Source: Nocardia terpenica
GTDB taxonomy: Bacteria > Actinomycetota > Actinomycetes > Mycobacteriales > Mycobacteriaceae
Reading direction: 5' to 3'
Assembly: GCF_013186535.1 (NCBI RefSeq)
Contig: NZ_JABMCZ010000003.1
Coordinates: 1,612,001 to 1,676,000 of the forward strand
DNA: 64,000 nucleotides
This document shows positions 14,896 through 23,722 of this stretch, in pieces. The notes below the pieces were generated by a model. It saw nothing but the letters and a program-made list of their open reading frames with translations. It ran no database searches and was not told where the DNA came from. Made by a program: the position numbers and the translations under genes. Each line of letters opens with the position of its first letter. Position 1 is the first letter of the stretch.

Positions 14896-14918
14896 TACAT
14901 TGTTGACAATGGTTTCCA
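14896..14918 (+). promoter_or_regulatory. Promoter and possible Zur box of the zinc-uptake operon
   Basis: A TACATT -10 box (14896-14901) is followed by TGACAATGGTTTCCA (14904-14918), which resembles the TGaaAATGaTTTtCA form of actinobacterial Zur sites. A repressor here would cover the transcription start. The match is imperfect and judged by eye. Confidence 0.4.
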
Positions 14919-14943
14919 GTTTCAAGATCTGAGGGTTCGCACG

Positions 14944-15876
14944 ATGGCTCGACCGGGGTACAGCAAGAGGTTGATGGGGGCCGTGGCGGGGGTGGGGGTG
15001 CTCGTTGCGATGGCGACCGGGTGTAGCACGTCGTCGCCGAACTCGTCCGCGGCCGGTGGGAAGCTTCAGGTGGTGGCGACGATCAATGCGTGGGGGAGCA
15101 TCGCGGCGCAGCTCGGTGGGGACCGGGTGCACGAGACGAGCATCATCACCAATCCGGATACCGATCCGCACTCCTACGAACCGTCTCCGGCCGATGCGCG
15201 CGCGGTGGCGGGCGCGAAGGTGGTGCTGGCCAACGGGATCGGGTACGACGCCTGGATCGACAAGGTGGTCGCCGCCAATCCGAGCGGCGATCGCACCGTG
15301 CTGACGGTCGGCAAGCAGCTCGGCATCCCCGACGACGGCAACCCGCACCAGTGGTACTCGCCGGACTCGGTGGCCAAGGTCGTGGACGCGATCACCGACA
15401 GCTACAAGAAGGCCGACCCGGCCGACGCCGCATACTTCGACCAGCAGCGGACCAAGTTGAACACCGTGAGCCTGGCCAGGTATCGCGGCCTGATCTCCGA
15501 GATCAAGACCAGGTACGCGGGCACGCCGGTCGGCGCGAGCGAGTCCATCGTCAGCCCGCTGTCGGACGCGTTGGGGCTCCAGCTCTTGACGCCGCCGGAG
15601 TTTCTGAAGGCGATCAGCGAGGGCACCGACCCCTCGCCCGCCGACAAGGCGACGATCGACCAGCAGATCGCCACCAAGGCGCTGAAGGTCTACATCTACA
15701 ACAGCCAGAACAGCACCCCCGACGTGCAGGCGCAGGTCGACGCGGCCAAGAAGCAGGGCATCGCGGTGTCGACCGTGACCGAGACCCTGACCCCGGCCGA
15801 CGCCACCTTCGAGGACTGGCAGTCCACGCAATTGCAGGCCCTCGAAGACGCCCTGCATCAGGCGACCGGCAAGTAG
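14944..15876 (+). CDS. znuA: Zinc ABC transporter substrate-binding lipoprotein
   Basis: This is a cluster A-I metal-binding lipoprotein of 310 residues. A signal peptide with lipobox ATGC gives a lipidated Cys near residue 28. Metal-site segments DPHSYEPSPADARAV and DDGNPHQWYSPDSVAKV carry the expected histidines; the C-terminal half contains the family ETLTP-like turn. There is no long His-rich loop between the first two ligands, so zinc and manganese cannot be separated by that feature alone. It heads a four-gene operon with an ATPase and two permeases, each starting on or next to the previous stop. Confidence 0.9.
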   Translation: MARPGYSKRLMGAVAGVGVLVAMATGCSTSSPNSSAAGGKLQVVATINAWGSIAAQLGGDRVHETSIITNPDTDPHSYEPSPADARAVAGAKVVLANGIGYDAWIDKVVAANPSGDRTVLTVGKQLGIPDDGNPHQWYSPDSVAKVVDAITDSYKKADPADAAYFDQQRTKLNTVSLARYRGLISEIKTRYAGTPVGASESIVSPLSDALGLQLLTPPEFLKAISEGTDPSPADKATIDQQIATKALKVYIYNSQNSTPDVQAQVDAAKKQGIAVSTVTETLTPADATFEDWQSTQLQALEDALHQATGK

Positions 15877-16785
15877 ATGACCGGCACGGACACCCGCGCG
15901 AGCGCCGGACTCGCGGCCGATGCACAGGCACTGCTCGATGTGCAGCCGATCGTTGCGCTGCAGGATGTTTCGGCCGCGGTCGGTGGGCGGCGGATCTGGT
16001 CGGACGTGGCGCTCGAGGTGCGGCCCGGTCAATTCGTGGCCGTGCTCGGACCCAACGGCGCGGGAAAATCCACGCTGCTCACCGTGATTCTGGGGATGAC
16101 GCCGACCATCGCGGGAACGGTCGAGGTGCTCGGCGCGCGGCCCGGGCGGCGCAATGCCGCCGTCGGCTATCTCCCGCAGCGGCGCGCGTTCGATGCCAGC
16201 GTGCGCATTCGCGGCATCGATATCGTGCGGCTCGGCCTGGACGGCGCGCGATGGGGCACCTCGCTGCCGTGGCTGTCGAAAATCCTGTCGCCCGAACGGT
16301 TTCGGGCGCGGGAGGAGCGGTTGCGCGAGGTGATCGAGCTGGTCGGCGCGAGCGGGTACGCGCATCGGCCGATCGGGCAGTGCTCGGGCGGTGAGCAGCA
16401 GCGGCTGCTCATCGCGCAGGCGCTGGTGCGGCGGCCGCGGCTGCTGCTGCTCGACGAACCGCTCGACAGCCTGGACGTGCCGAGCCAGGCGGGGATCAGC
16501 GCGCTGGTGCGCGACATCTGCCGGCGGGAGCAGGTCGCGGTGGTGATGGTCGCCCACGACGTGAATCCGATTCTGCCGTACCTGGATCGGCTGGTGTACG
16601 TCGCGCGGGGCACGGCGGTCAGCGGTGCGCCCGAGGAGGTGATCACCGGCGAAAAGCTCAGCGCCCTCTACGGAATCCCGATCGAGGTGCTGCGCGACAG
16701 CGCCGGGCGGCTGGTCGTCGTCGGCCAGCCCGATGTGCCCGCCGAGCACGCCGTCGCGAATCCGGTTGCGGGGCAGGGGCGATGA
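15877..16785 (+). CDS. znuC: Zinc/manganese ABC transporter ATP-binding protein
   Basis: The 302-residue ATPase has Walker A GPNGAGKST, a Q-loop at GYLPQRRAFD, signature CSGGEQQR and Walker B LLLLDEPLDSLD, followed by VAHD. It belongs to the metal-importer ATPases (ZnuC/MntB type). An N-terminal extension of about 30 residues precedes the first strand. ATG 15877 follows the binding-protein stop with no gap, and its own stop overlaps the first permease, so the operon is tightly coupled. Confidence 0.92.
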   Translation: MTGTDTRASAGLAADAQALLDVQPIVALQDVSAAVGGRRIWSDVALEVRPGQFVAVLGPNGAGKSTLLTVILGMTPTIAGTVEVLGARPGRRNAAVGYLPQRRAFDASVRIRGIDIVRLGLDGARWGTSLPWLSKILSPERFRAREERLREVIELVGASGYAHRPIGQCSGGEQQRLLIAQALVRRPRLLLLDEPLDSLDVPSQAGISALVRDICRREQVAVVMVAHDVNPILPYLDRLVYVARGTAVSGAPEEVITGEKLSALYGIPIEVLRDSAGRLVVVGQPDVPAEHAVANPVAGQGR

Positions 16786-17687
16786 ACCCGATCGCGACCT
16801 GGAATCTGGTCGAGGACGTGCGGGCGATGCTGGCCTACCCGTTCATGGTCAATGCCGTGCGCGCGGGCACCATCGTCGCGGTGGTGGCCGGTGCGGTGGG
16901 CTGGGTGATGGTGTTGCGGCGGGAGAGCTTCGCCGGGCACACGCTGGCGGTGGTCGGCTTTCCGGGCGCGGCGGCGGCCACCTGGCTCGGAATGGCCTCG
17001 GGCTACGGGTATTTCGCGGCCTGCATCGGTGCGGCACTGGTGATCGCGGTGCTGCCGACCTCGGCGCGATCGCGGGGCACGGGTGAGCAGTCGGCGGTGA
17101 TCGGCACGGTGCAGGCGTTCGCCCTGGCCGCCGGGATGCTGTTCGTCGGCCTCTACAAGGGGTTTCTGTCCGGGCTGACGAATCTGCTGTTCGGGACCAT
17201 CACCGGGGTGACCGATCGTCAGGTGACGGTGCTGCTGGTCGCGGCGGTGGTGTGCCTGCTGATGCTGCTGGCGATCGGGCGGCCGCTGCTGTGGGCGTCG
17301 ATCGATGCGAAAACCGCCGCCGCGCACGGTGTTCCGGTGCCACTGGTCGGGGCGCTGTTCGTGCTGCTGCTCGGTATCGCCGCTGCGGGCACCAGCCAGG
17401 TCACGGGAAGTCTGCTGGTCTTCGCGCTGCTGGTCGCCCCGGCCGCCGCGGCCCATCGGCTCACCAGCCGCACCGGCCTCGGGGTGGCGCTGTCGGTGCT
17501 CATCGCGCTCGTCGTCACCTGGGTGGGAATGGGATTCGCGTTCTTCTCGCCGTATCCGATCGGATTCTGGGTCAGTAGTTTCGCTTTCGCGATCTATCTG
17601 CTCGCGATCGGTGGCCGGGCCTGGTCCGACCGGCGATCGCGCAGGCATGCGCCGCCCGTCGCCGAGGCGGAGGTGATCGTCGCGTGA
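16782..17687 (+). CDS. znuB: Metal ABC transporter permease 1
   Basis: This 301-residue membrane protein of the ABC-3 family has about eight helices. Family landmarks include VLRRESFAGHTLAVVGFPGA near residue 45 and TSQVTGSLLVFALLVAPAAA near residue 205. It should form the import channel for zinc or manganese with the adjacent permease, probably as a heterodimer. ATG 16782 overlaps the ATPase stop. Its TGA overlaps the GTG of the second permease. Confidence 0.9.
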   Translation: MNPIATWNLVEDVRAMLAYPFMVNAVRAGTIVAVVAGAVGWVMVLRRESFAGHTLAVVGFPGAAAATWLGMASGYGYFAACIGAALVIAVLPTSARSRGTGEQSAVIGTVQAFALAAGMLFVGLYKGFLSGLTNLLFGTITGVTDRQVTVLLVAAVVCLLMLLAIGRPLLWASIDAKTAAAHGVPVPLVGALFVLLLGIAAAGTSQVTGSLLVFALLVAPAAAAHRLTSRTGLGVALSVLIALVVTWVGMGFAFFSPYPIGFWVSSFAFAIYLLAIGGRAWSDRRSRRHAPPVAEAEVIVA

Positions 17688-18550
17688 ATGCGTTGTCCAC
17701 CATGCTGTCTCACCAGTTCATCGTGCACGCCCTGATCGCCGGGACGGCCGTCGCCGTATTGTGCGGCCTGGCCGGATATTTCGTGGTGCTGCGCGGGGAG
17801 GTGTTCGCCGGTGATGCGCTGGGGCACGTCGCGTATACCGGTGCCATGGCCGCCCTCGCCGCCGGAATCAACCCGTGGCTCGGCCTTTTCGCCGCGACGG
17901 TGGTCGCCGGGTTCGCGCTCGGGTTCGGCGGGGGTGGCGGCTCCGACGATGTGGCGATCGGATCGTTCTTCTCCTGGGTCCTCGGGCTCGGCGTGCTGTT
18001 TCTGACCTTCTACACCACCCATCGCAGCACCGCGAACGGCAGCGCCAACGTGAACGTGTTGTTCGGCAGCATCTTCGGGATCGGTGCCGCCGGGGCGTGG
18101 ACGGCCGCGCTGGTGTGCGCGGGCGCGGTGATCGTGCTGGTGATCGTGTCGCGGCCGCTGTTGTTCGCCACCATCGATCCCGCGGTCGCCCGGGCGGTGG
18201 GCGTGCCGGTCCGGATGGTGGGCGCGGTGTTCCTGGCCGTCGTCGGCGTCACCGTCGCCGAGGCCACCCAGATCGTCGGCGCCGTCGTGGTGCTGGGGCT
18301 GCTCGCCGCCCCGGCCGCCACCGCCGCCCGGCTCACCGCACGGCCGTGGGCCGCGTTCTGGCTGTCCGCCGGGCTGGCGGTCGCCGCGGTGTGGGCGGGC
18401 ATCGTGCTGTCCTACGCCATCCCCAAGGCCCCGGCCAGTTTCACCATCATGGCCGTCGCCGCGGGCGGCTATCTGCTCGCCGCCCTGCTGACCCGCTTCC
18501 GCCGCAATCGAATTCGCACCCATGCCGGATCCGAAGCAGTCCACGCCTGA
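17684..18550 (+). CDS. znuB: Metal ABC transporter permease 2
   Basis: A second ABC-3 permease, 288 residues, related to but distinct from the one upstream: VLRGEVFAGDALGHVAYTGA and EATQIVGAVVVLGLLAAPAA are the matching family blocks. Two permeases in one operon suggest a heterodimeric channel. GTG 17684 overlaps the preceding stop (GTGA). It ends the operon; the next gene is on the opposite strand. Confidence 0.9.
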   Translation: MNALSTMLSHQFIVHALIAGTAVAVLCGLAGYFVVLRGEVFAGDALGHVAYTGAMAALAAGINPWLGLFAATVVAGFALGFGGGGGSDDVAIGSFFSWVLGLGVLFLTFYTTHRSTANGSANVNVLFGSIFGIGAAGAWTAALVCAGAVIVLVIVSRPLLFATIDPAVARAVGVPVRMVGAVFLAVVGVTVAEATQIVGAVVVLGLLAAPAATAARLTARPWAAFWLSAGLAVAAVWAGIVLSYAIPKAPASFTIMAVAAGGYLLAALLTRFRRNRIRTHAGSEAVHA

Positions 18551-18608
18551 GCGCACCCGCGTCGTCGCGCGACCACGGTGGCCAGCGCGGGGGCGGCCTG
18601 CAAGAAGG

Positions 18609-19040
18609 TCAGGAATAGAGCTCGACGAACCGATGCAGCGACCGGTCGATATCCCCCCTGAGCGCCCGCGCGACACCCGCGCCGATGGGTCCGAACAGCG
18701 GCCGCCCACCGAGGTCGATATCGACGGTGACCTCCGCGCCGGGACCCTTGGCCGCGACCAGCAGTTCCAGGCCGAACTTGGTGCCGCCCTTGCCGGATCC
18801 GCTGAGCACCAGTCGTTTCGGTGGCTCGGCGGTGCGCACCGTCCAGCGCACCCGATTGCGCAGGCCCTTCACCGAGGCGACGCCGACCAGTTCGGTCCCG
18901 ACCGTGAGGTCCGCCGGAACCTCACCCCGCCACGCCTCGTGCATGATCAGCCAGCGGTCCAGCTCACGCAGATTCGATGCGTGCGACCATGCCCGATCGG
19001 GGGAGATCGGCACGTCGACGGAGACCTTCAGTTTCGCCAC
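18609..19040 (-). CDS. SRPBCC (START-like) domain protein
   Basis: The 143-residue protein starts VAKLKVSVDVPISPDRAWSH, the first strand and helix of the polyketide cyclase/START-like fold. It continues with RWLIMHEAWRGEVPADLTVG and the long C-terminal helix GVARALRGDIDRSLHRFVEL. Such proteins bind hydrophobic ligands in a cavity; the ligand is unknown. GTG 19040 was chosen because a TATCAT box lies 6 nt upstream, a leaderless layout. It is convergent with the zinc operon. Confidence 0.8.
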   Translation of the reverse strand: MAKLKVSVDVPISPDRAWSHASNLRELDRWLIMHEAWRGEVPADLTVGTELVGVASVKGLRNRVRWTVRTAEPPKRLVLSGSGKGGTKFGLELLVAAKGPGAEVTVDIDLGGRPLFGPIGAGVARALRGDIDRSLHRFVELYS

Positions 19041-19060
19041 GGGTGCATGATACCGACCGT

Positions 19061-20038
19061 TCAGGCGGTGAGGCGGCCGCGGAGCACCGCGACCCCGGCG
19101 GTCAGCGCCGCGCCGCCCGTGCCCCAGTCCACCCCGGCGGGCTGGGCGCTGAGCACCACCACCGCATAGTGCAGGGGCGCAGCGGCATTCGCGCCGACCA
19201 GGCCCGTGGTGTCCAGGGTGGTCGACGAATCCAGCGACATCCAACCGGGTTTCACCGCCCACCCCGCGGTGGGTAGCGCATCGGGGATGCCGAAATACTG
19301 GTCGGTCCCGTCCGCGGCCACCGGCGTGACATCGACCAGGGCGTTCACGATCAGATCGCGCGCGGGCTGCGGCACCGAGGTGGTGAGATACCGGTACACC
19401 GCCACGACATCCTGTGCGGTGGTCAACGTTTCGCCCCACTGCGCGGGATCGTCCGGCGGTTGCGTACCGGTCAGCCCGATCCGGGAGATCATGCGGTCCA
19501 CGATCGCGTTGCCGCCGTTGATGTCCCAGAGCTCGTCGGCGATGTCGTCGTCGCTGGCCGAGAGCATGCGCTGCACCTGGTCCGTGGTCAGCGAATCCGG
19601 CTGCCAGCCCTGCCCTTCGAACGCATCGATCCCGATCAGCAGCTTCACCACCGACGCGGTGTAGAACTGCTGGTCGGCGTCGACGCTGGCGAGTACCGCG
19701 CCGGTATTCGTGTCGACCACGTCGATTCCCACCCGCGTTCCCGGCGAGGCGGCGTCGATGGCCGCCACCATCTGCTGAGCCAGGTCGGTGGCCGAGAGCC
19801 GCGGCGGCGCAGCCGGTTTCAGCGTCGGACCGAACGGTATCTGTACCTGCGGAGGGGGCGCGGCGGGCATGACCGCCAGCGAGGGCGGTGCATCCGTGGC
19901 GGATGCCGGGGCGTCCTGAGCATGCACAACATGCACTTTCGCCATCGCGACCGGTGCGGCGACCAGCGCCGAAACAGTTGTGGCGCCAAGGCAACATGCC
20001 AGGACCGGCCACCAACGAAGGGCGGGAATCGTACTCAC
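19061..20038 (-). CDS. Exported serine hydrolase, beta-lactamase-like
   Basis: The 325-residue protein has a signal sequence (first about 32 residues) and a Pro/Ala-rich linker, then a penicillin-binding/beta-lactamase fold. The S-x-x-K motif is in FYTASVVKLLIGID. A later SDDDIADELWDINGG segment is in the place of the SDN region, and a KPGW segment replaces the KTG box. That pattern fits lipoprotein-LpqF-like or class A-related hydrolases of unclear substrate rather than a proven beta-lactamase. An AAGGA site lies 4 nt before the GTG. Confidence 0.8.
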   Translation of the reverse strand: MSTIPALRWWPVLACCLGATTVSALVAAPVAMAKVHVVHAQDAPASATDAPPSLAVMPAAPPPQVQIPFGPTLKPAAPPRLSATDLAQQMVAAIDAASPGTRVGIDVVDTNTGAVLASVDADQQFYTASVVKLLIGIDAFEGQGWQPDSLTTDQVQRMLSASDDDIADELWDINGGNAIVDRMISRIGLTGTQPPDDPAQWGETLTTAQDVVAVYRYLTTSVPQPARDLIVNALVDVTPVAADGTDQYFGIPDALPTAGWAVKPGWMSLDSSTTLDTTGLVGANAAAPLHYAVVVLSAQPAGVDWGTGGAALTAGVAVLRGRLTA

Positions 20039-20215
20039 TCCTTATAGAAAGCCTGCAGCCCTGAGTAAACCTCGAGAACGAGCTACTAGATAGCTGACAG
20101 CTGCTGCGCCGCTTTCGTCCCCCTCGTCCGGAGCCCGCGGGAACAACGGGCCCCGAAATCCGGTTGGTCCGAATATCCTGAAAGGTAACTGGCCGAAGGT
20201 TGTATCGAGGTCGTC

Positions 20216-23200
20216 GTGGCGCACATCCATCCACTGTCCACGCAACGCGACCTGATCAGGGGGTTCGCGGCAGAACTCGGCGCTGCCGGATTCGCCGACG
20301 CCGTCGAGATCGGGAGCGGGGGCTTCGGAGTCGTATACCGCTGTGCCCAGCCCGCTCTCGACCGTATCGTTGCCGTCAAGGTGCTCACCGCGGACCTGGA
20401 TTCGGAGAACACGGAGCGCTTCGTCCGCGAGCAGCTGGCGATGGGCAAGCTGTGCGGTCACCCGAACATCGTGAGCGTCTTCGAGATCGGGTCCACGCCC
20501 ACCGGGCGGCCGTACATCGTCATGCAGCACCACCCGCACGGCTCGCTGGAGGCGCGGGTGCACAACTTCGGGCCCCTCGGCTGGCAGGACACGCTGCACA
20601 TCGGTGTCAAGATCGCCGGGGCGCTGGAGACCGCGCACCGCCGCGGCATGCTGCACCGGGATGTGAAGCCCGGCAACATCCTGCTCGACGAGTACGGTGA
20701 GCCGCAGCTGACCGACTTCGGAATCGCCCGCCTGACAGGCGGTTTCGTCACCACCGCCGGGACCGTCGCCGGCTCCCCGGCCTTCACCGCGCCCGAGGTG
20801 CTCCAAGGCCACCCCCCGGACCCGACCGCCGACGTCTACGGTCTCGCCGCCACGCTGTTCTGCGCGGCCACCGGCCACGCGGTCTTCGAGCGCCGCAGCG
20901 GCGAACAACTGGTGGCGCAGTTCCTGCGCATCACCAAGCTGCCCACCCCGGACCTGGGCGGGGCCGGGCTCCCGGAGGACATGACGACCGCGATCGAGCG
21001 GGCCATGTCGCGCGACCGGCGCGACCGGCCGACCTCGGCGGCGGAATTCGGACAGGCGCTGCGCGAGATCCAGGTTCGGCACGGCCTGGCGCCCACCGAG
21101 CTCCCCGTCCCGCATCCGGTGTCCGAACCGGTCATCGCGCACTCGGCGCCCACCCCCGGCGGGCCGGAGCGCCGCTCGACGGCCGATCTGCTCGCGACCC
21201 AGCCGACCCGCACCCCGCCCGTGCCCGCCACCCGATTCCGGCCGCCGCCCCCGACTCCGACGCTGGTCGATCGCGTCCGGCTGCTCGACACGCTGCGCCG
21301 CGGTCGCGAGCGCCGACTCGCTGTCCTGCACGGCCCCACCGGATTCGGCAAGAGCACCGTGGCGGCGCAGTGGTTTCGCGAGCTCACCGCCGAGGGAGTC
21401 GCGGTGGCGTGGCTGACCGTGGACGACGACGACAACACCGTGATCTGGTTCCTGTCGCACCTGATCGAGGCGGTGCGCGTGGTACGCCCGGCGCTGGCGC
21501 GCGAGCTCGGCGCGGTACTCGAGGAGCACGGCGACGAGGCCGAACGGTACGTGCTGACCTCGCTGATCAACGATATCGACCGGCGCGGTGAGGAATTGGT
21601 GGTGATCATCGACGACTGGCACCGGATCGGCTCCGACGCGACCGTCGCCGCGCTGCGCTACCTGGTCGAGAGCTGCAGTCCCGCAGTGCATGTGGTGGTC
21701 ACCAGCCGCAGTCGCACCGGGCTGCCGATGAGTTCGATGCGGGCGCGCGACGAGCTGGTCGAGATCGACGCCACGGCACTGCGTTTCGACGCCGAGGAGG
21801 CGCACACCTTCCTGGTGGGCCGGACCGGGCTGCCGCTGGACGACGACGATGTCGCCGAGCTCACCGAATCCACCGAGGGCTGGATCGCCGCGCTGCAACT
21901 GGCCGCACTGACCCTGCGCGAGAGCGAGAGTCCGGAGGAGCTGATCGGCCAGCTCACCGGGCGCCATCACGTGATCGGCGAGTTCCTGGCCGAAAACGTG
22001 CTCGCCACACTGGAACCGGAGCTGCTGGACTTCCTGCTCGCCACCTCGATCACCGAACGCCTCTGCGGCGACCTGGCTTCCGCGCTGGCCGGGGTCGCGG
22101 ACGGACAGGCCGTGCTGGAGCGGATCGAGCGGCGCGATCTGTTCCTGCGCCGCCTCGACGATGAGCACTGGTTCCGCTACCAGCACCTGTTCGCGGAGTT
22201 CCTGCGGCAGCGGCTCGAGCGCGAACAGCCCGAACGCATTGCCGGACTGCACCGTACGGCCGCGCGCTGGTTCGCCGACCATCACGATGTGAGCGAGGCG
22301 GTCGACCACGCGCTGCGCGCCGGGGACGACGCGCACGCCGTCGAGGTCGTCGAGCGCGACGGCATGTCGCTGCTGGAACACGGGCAGGCGGCGACCCTGC
22401 TCGGCCTGGTCGGCAAGCTGCCGGCGCCGGTCGTGGAGTCCCGCCCGCGGCTGCAACTGACGCTGGCCTGGGCCGACATCCTGCTCAATCGGATCGAACG
22501 GGGCGGGCGCGCACTGCGATTGGCCGAATCGCTGCTGCGGGCCGAGACCGCGGACACCACCATCCTGCGCGTGGAGGCGGCCGCGGCCCGGGGTGTGGTG
22601 AGCCTGCGCGCGGACGTGCTGGCGGGCATCGACGATCTGCTCGCGCCCTGTTTCGCGCACGCCGACGAACTGCCGCCCTACGTGGTGGGCATCGCGGCGA
22701 ATGTCGCCGTCTACGCCGCCGCCTACCGCTACGACATGGCCGAGGCGCTGCGCCGATACGAGTGGGCCGCGCCGTATCTGCGGCGAAACACCGGCTCCTA
22801 CAACGAGATCAACGCGCTGTGCTTCCTGGGCATCGCGGCGAACCTGCGGATGGATGTCCCGCAGGCCGAGCAGTACTTTCGCAAGGCGCTGAAACTGGCC
22901 AAGCACTCCGGGTTTTCGCACTCCTACGCCGGGCGGCTGGCCGGGGCGCTGCTCGGGGAACTGCTGTACGAGCGCGGGGAGGTCGCCGCGGCCGAACGAC
23001 TGCTGGACGCCGGGTACACGCTGGGCCCGGAGGCCGGGATCGTCGATTTCAAGCTGGCCCGGTATGTGGTCGGGGCGCGCATCAAGGCGCTGCGCGGCGA
23101 CCGATCGGCGGCGGTGCGCAGGCTGAACGAGGGCGCCCGGGTGGCGCGGGCGATGTCGTTGCCGCGCTTGCGGATCGAGATCGAGAACGAGCGGTTGCGG

Positions 23201-23689
23201 CTGGGCCTGCCGCCGCATCCGGAGTACGGGCCGCTGCCGGTGCTCGATTACGCCGATCGCCGCATTCCCCTGGACGCCGCCGACGAATTCACGGTGCTGT
23301 CCGAGGAATTCACCGCCATCCGCCTGCTGCTGGCCGAACACCGACCGGAACGGACCGCCCTGGCCTGCACGTGGGCGCAGGAGTGGGTCGACCTGCTCGA
23401 AATGGTGGACCGGCCGCGCGAACTGCTCGAGGCCCGCCGCCTGTTCATCGCCTGCCTGACCGCCGCCGGGCGGACCGCGCAGGCGAAGGCCGTCGCCGCC
23501 GGGGTCGCCGCGCGGTGCGCCGAATTCGGTTTGGTCCGTTACCTTCTCGACGGCGGTCCGGATGTGGTGCGGACCCTGGCCGCGCTGCGTGCCGATCGGT
23601 TGTCGGGTCGATGGCGGCCCGAATGGCCGGATGTTCCCGAGGATTTCCTGGCCGCGCTCGTCGAGGCCGACGCGGTCCGGGCGGTCTGA
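20216..23689 (+). CDS. pknK: Serine/threonine protein kinase PknK (kinase-MalT-like ATPase fusion)
   Basis: The 1157-residue protein starts with a protein kinase domain: glycine loop GSGGFGVVYR (about 33-42), catalytic Lys in VAVKVL, HRDVKPGN, and DFG in LTDFGIARL. A Pro-rich linker follows, then a STAND-type NTPase with Walker A HGPTGFGKST (about 370) and a MalT-like helical repeat region to the end. There is no C-terminal LuxR helix-turn-helix, as in mycobacterial PknK. In mycobacteria this kinase links growth regulation and transcriptional control. It is divergent from the serine hydrolase. Confidence 0.92.
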   Translation: MAHIHPLSTQRDLIRGFAAELGAAGFADAVEIGSGGFGVVYRCAQPALDRIVAVKVLTADLDSENTERFVREQLAMGKLCGHPNIVSVFEIGSTPTGRPYIVMQHHPHGSLEARVHNFGPLGWQDTLHIGVKIAGALETAHRRGMLHRDVKPGNILLDEYGEPQLTDFGIARLTGGFVTTAGTVAGSPAFTAPEVLQGHPPDPTADVYGLAATLFCAATGHAVFERRSGEQLVAQFLRITKLPTPDLGGAGLPEDMTTAIERAMSRDRRDRPTSAAEFGQALREIQVRHGLAPTELPVPHPVSEPVIAHSAPTPGGPERRSTADLLATQPTRTPPVPATRFRPPPPTPTLVDRVRLLDTLRRGRERRLAVLHGPTGFGKSTVAAQWFRELTAEGVAVAWLTVDDDDNTVIWFLSHLIEAVRVVRPALARELGAVLEEHGDEAERYVLTSLINDIDRRGEELVVIIDDWHRIGSDATVAALRYLVESCSPAVHVVVTSRSRTGLPMSSMRARDELVEIDATALRFDAEEAHTFLVGRTGLPLDDDDVAELTESTEGWIAALQLAALTLRESESPEELIGQLTGRHHVIGEFLAENVLATLEPELLDFLLATSITERLCGDLASALAGVADGQAVLERIERRDLFLRRLDDEHWFRYQHLFAEFLRQRLEREQPERIAGLHRTAARWFADHHDVSEAVDHALRAGDDAHAVEVVERDGMSLLEHGQAATLLGLVGKLPAPVVESRPRLQLTLAWADILLNRIERGGRALRLAESLLRAETADTTILRVEAAAARGVVSLRADVLAGIDDLLAPCFAHADELPPYVVGIAANVAVYAAAYRYDMAEALRRYEWAAPYLRRNTGSYNEINALCFLGIAANLRMDVPQAEQYFRKALKLAKHSGFSHSYAGRLAGALLGELLYERGEVAAAERLLDAGYTLGPEAGIVDFKLARYVVGARIKALRGDRSAAVRRLNEGARVARAMSLPRLRIEIENERLRLGLPPHPEYGPLPVLDYADRRIPLDAADEFTVLSEEFTAIRLLLAEHRPERTALACTWAQEWVDLLEMVDRPRELLEARRLFIACLTAAGRTAQAKAVAAGVAARCAEFGLVRYLLDGGPDVVRTLAALRADRLSGRWRPEWPDVPEDFLAALVEADAVRAV

Positions 23690-23722
23690 GCACGCCGGAA
23701 TCGAGGTGGAAGCGGAGGCGGC

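Noticed and set aside
19061..20038. Calling this a functional beta-lactamase
   Set aside because: The S-x-x-K motif is present but the KTG box is replaced and no resistance-type context exists, so only a general serine hydrolase call is supported.
18609..20234. A 541-residue minus-strand protein
   Set aside because: The frame fuses an out-of-frame reading of the serine hydrolase to the SRPBCC protein. The latter has its own leaderless start at 19040.
20042..23341. Very long open frame on the minus strand opposite pknK
   Set aside because: It is the complement of a well-supported kinase gene in GC-rich DNA, where antisense frames stay open by codon bias. Its product is low-complexity and matches no family.
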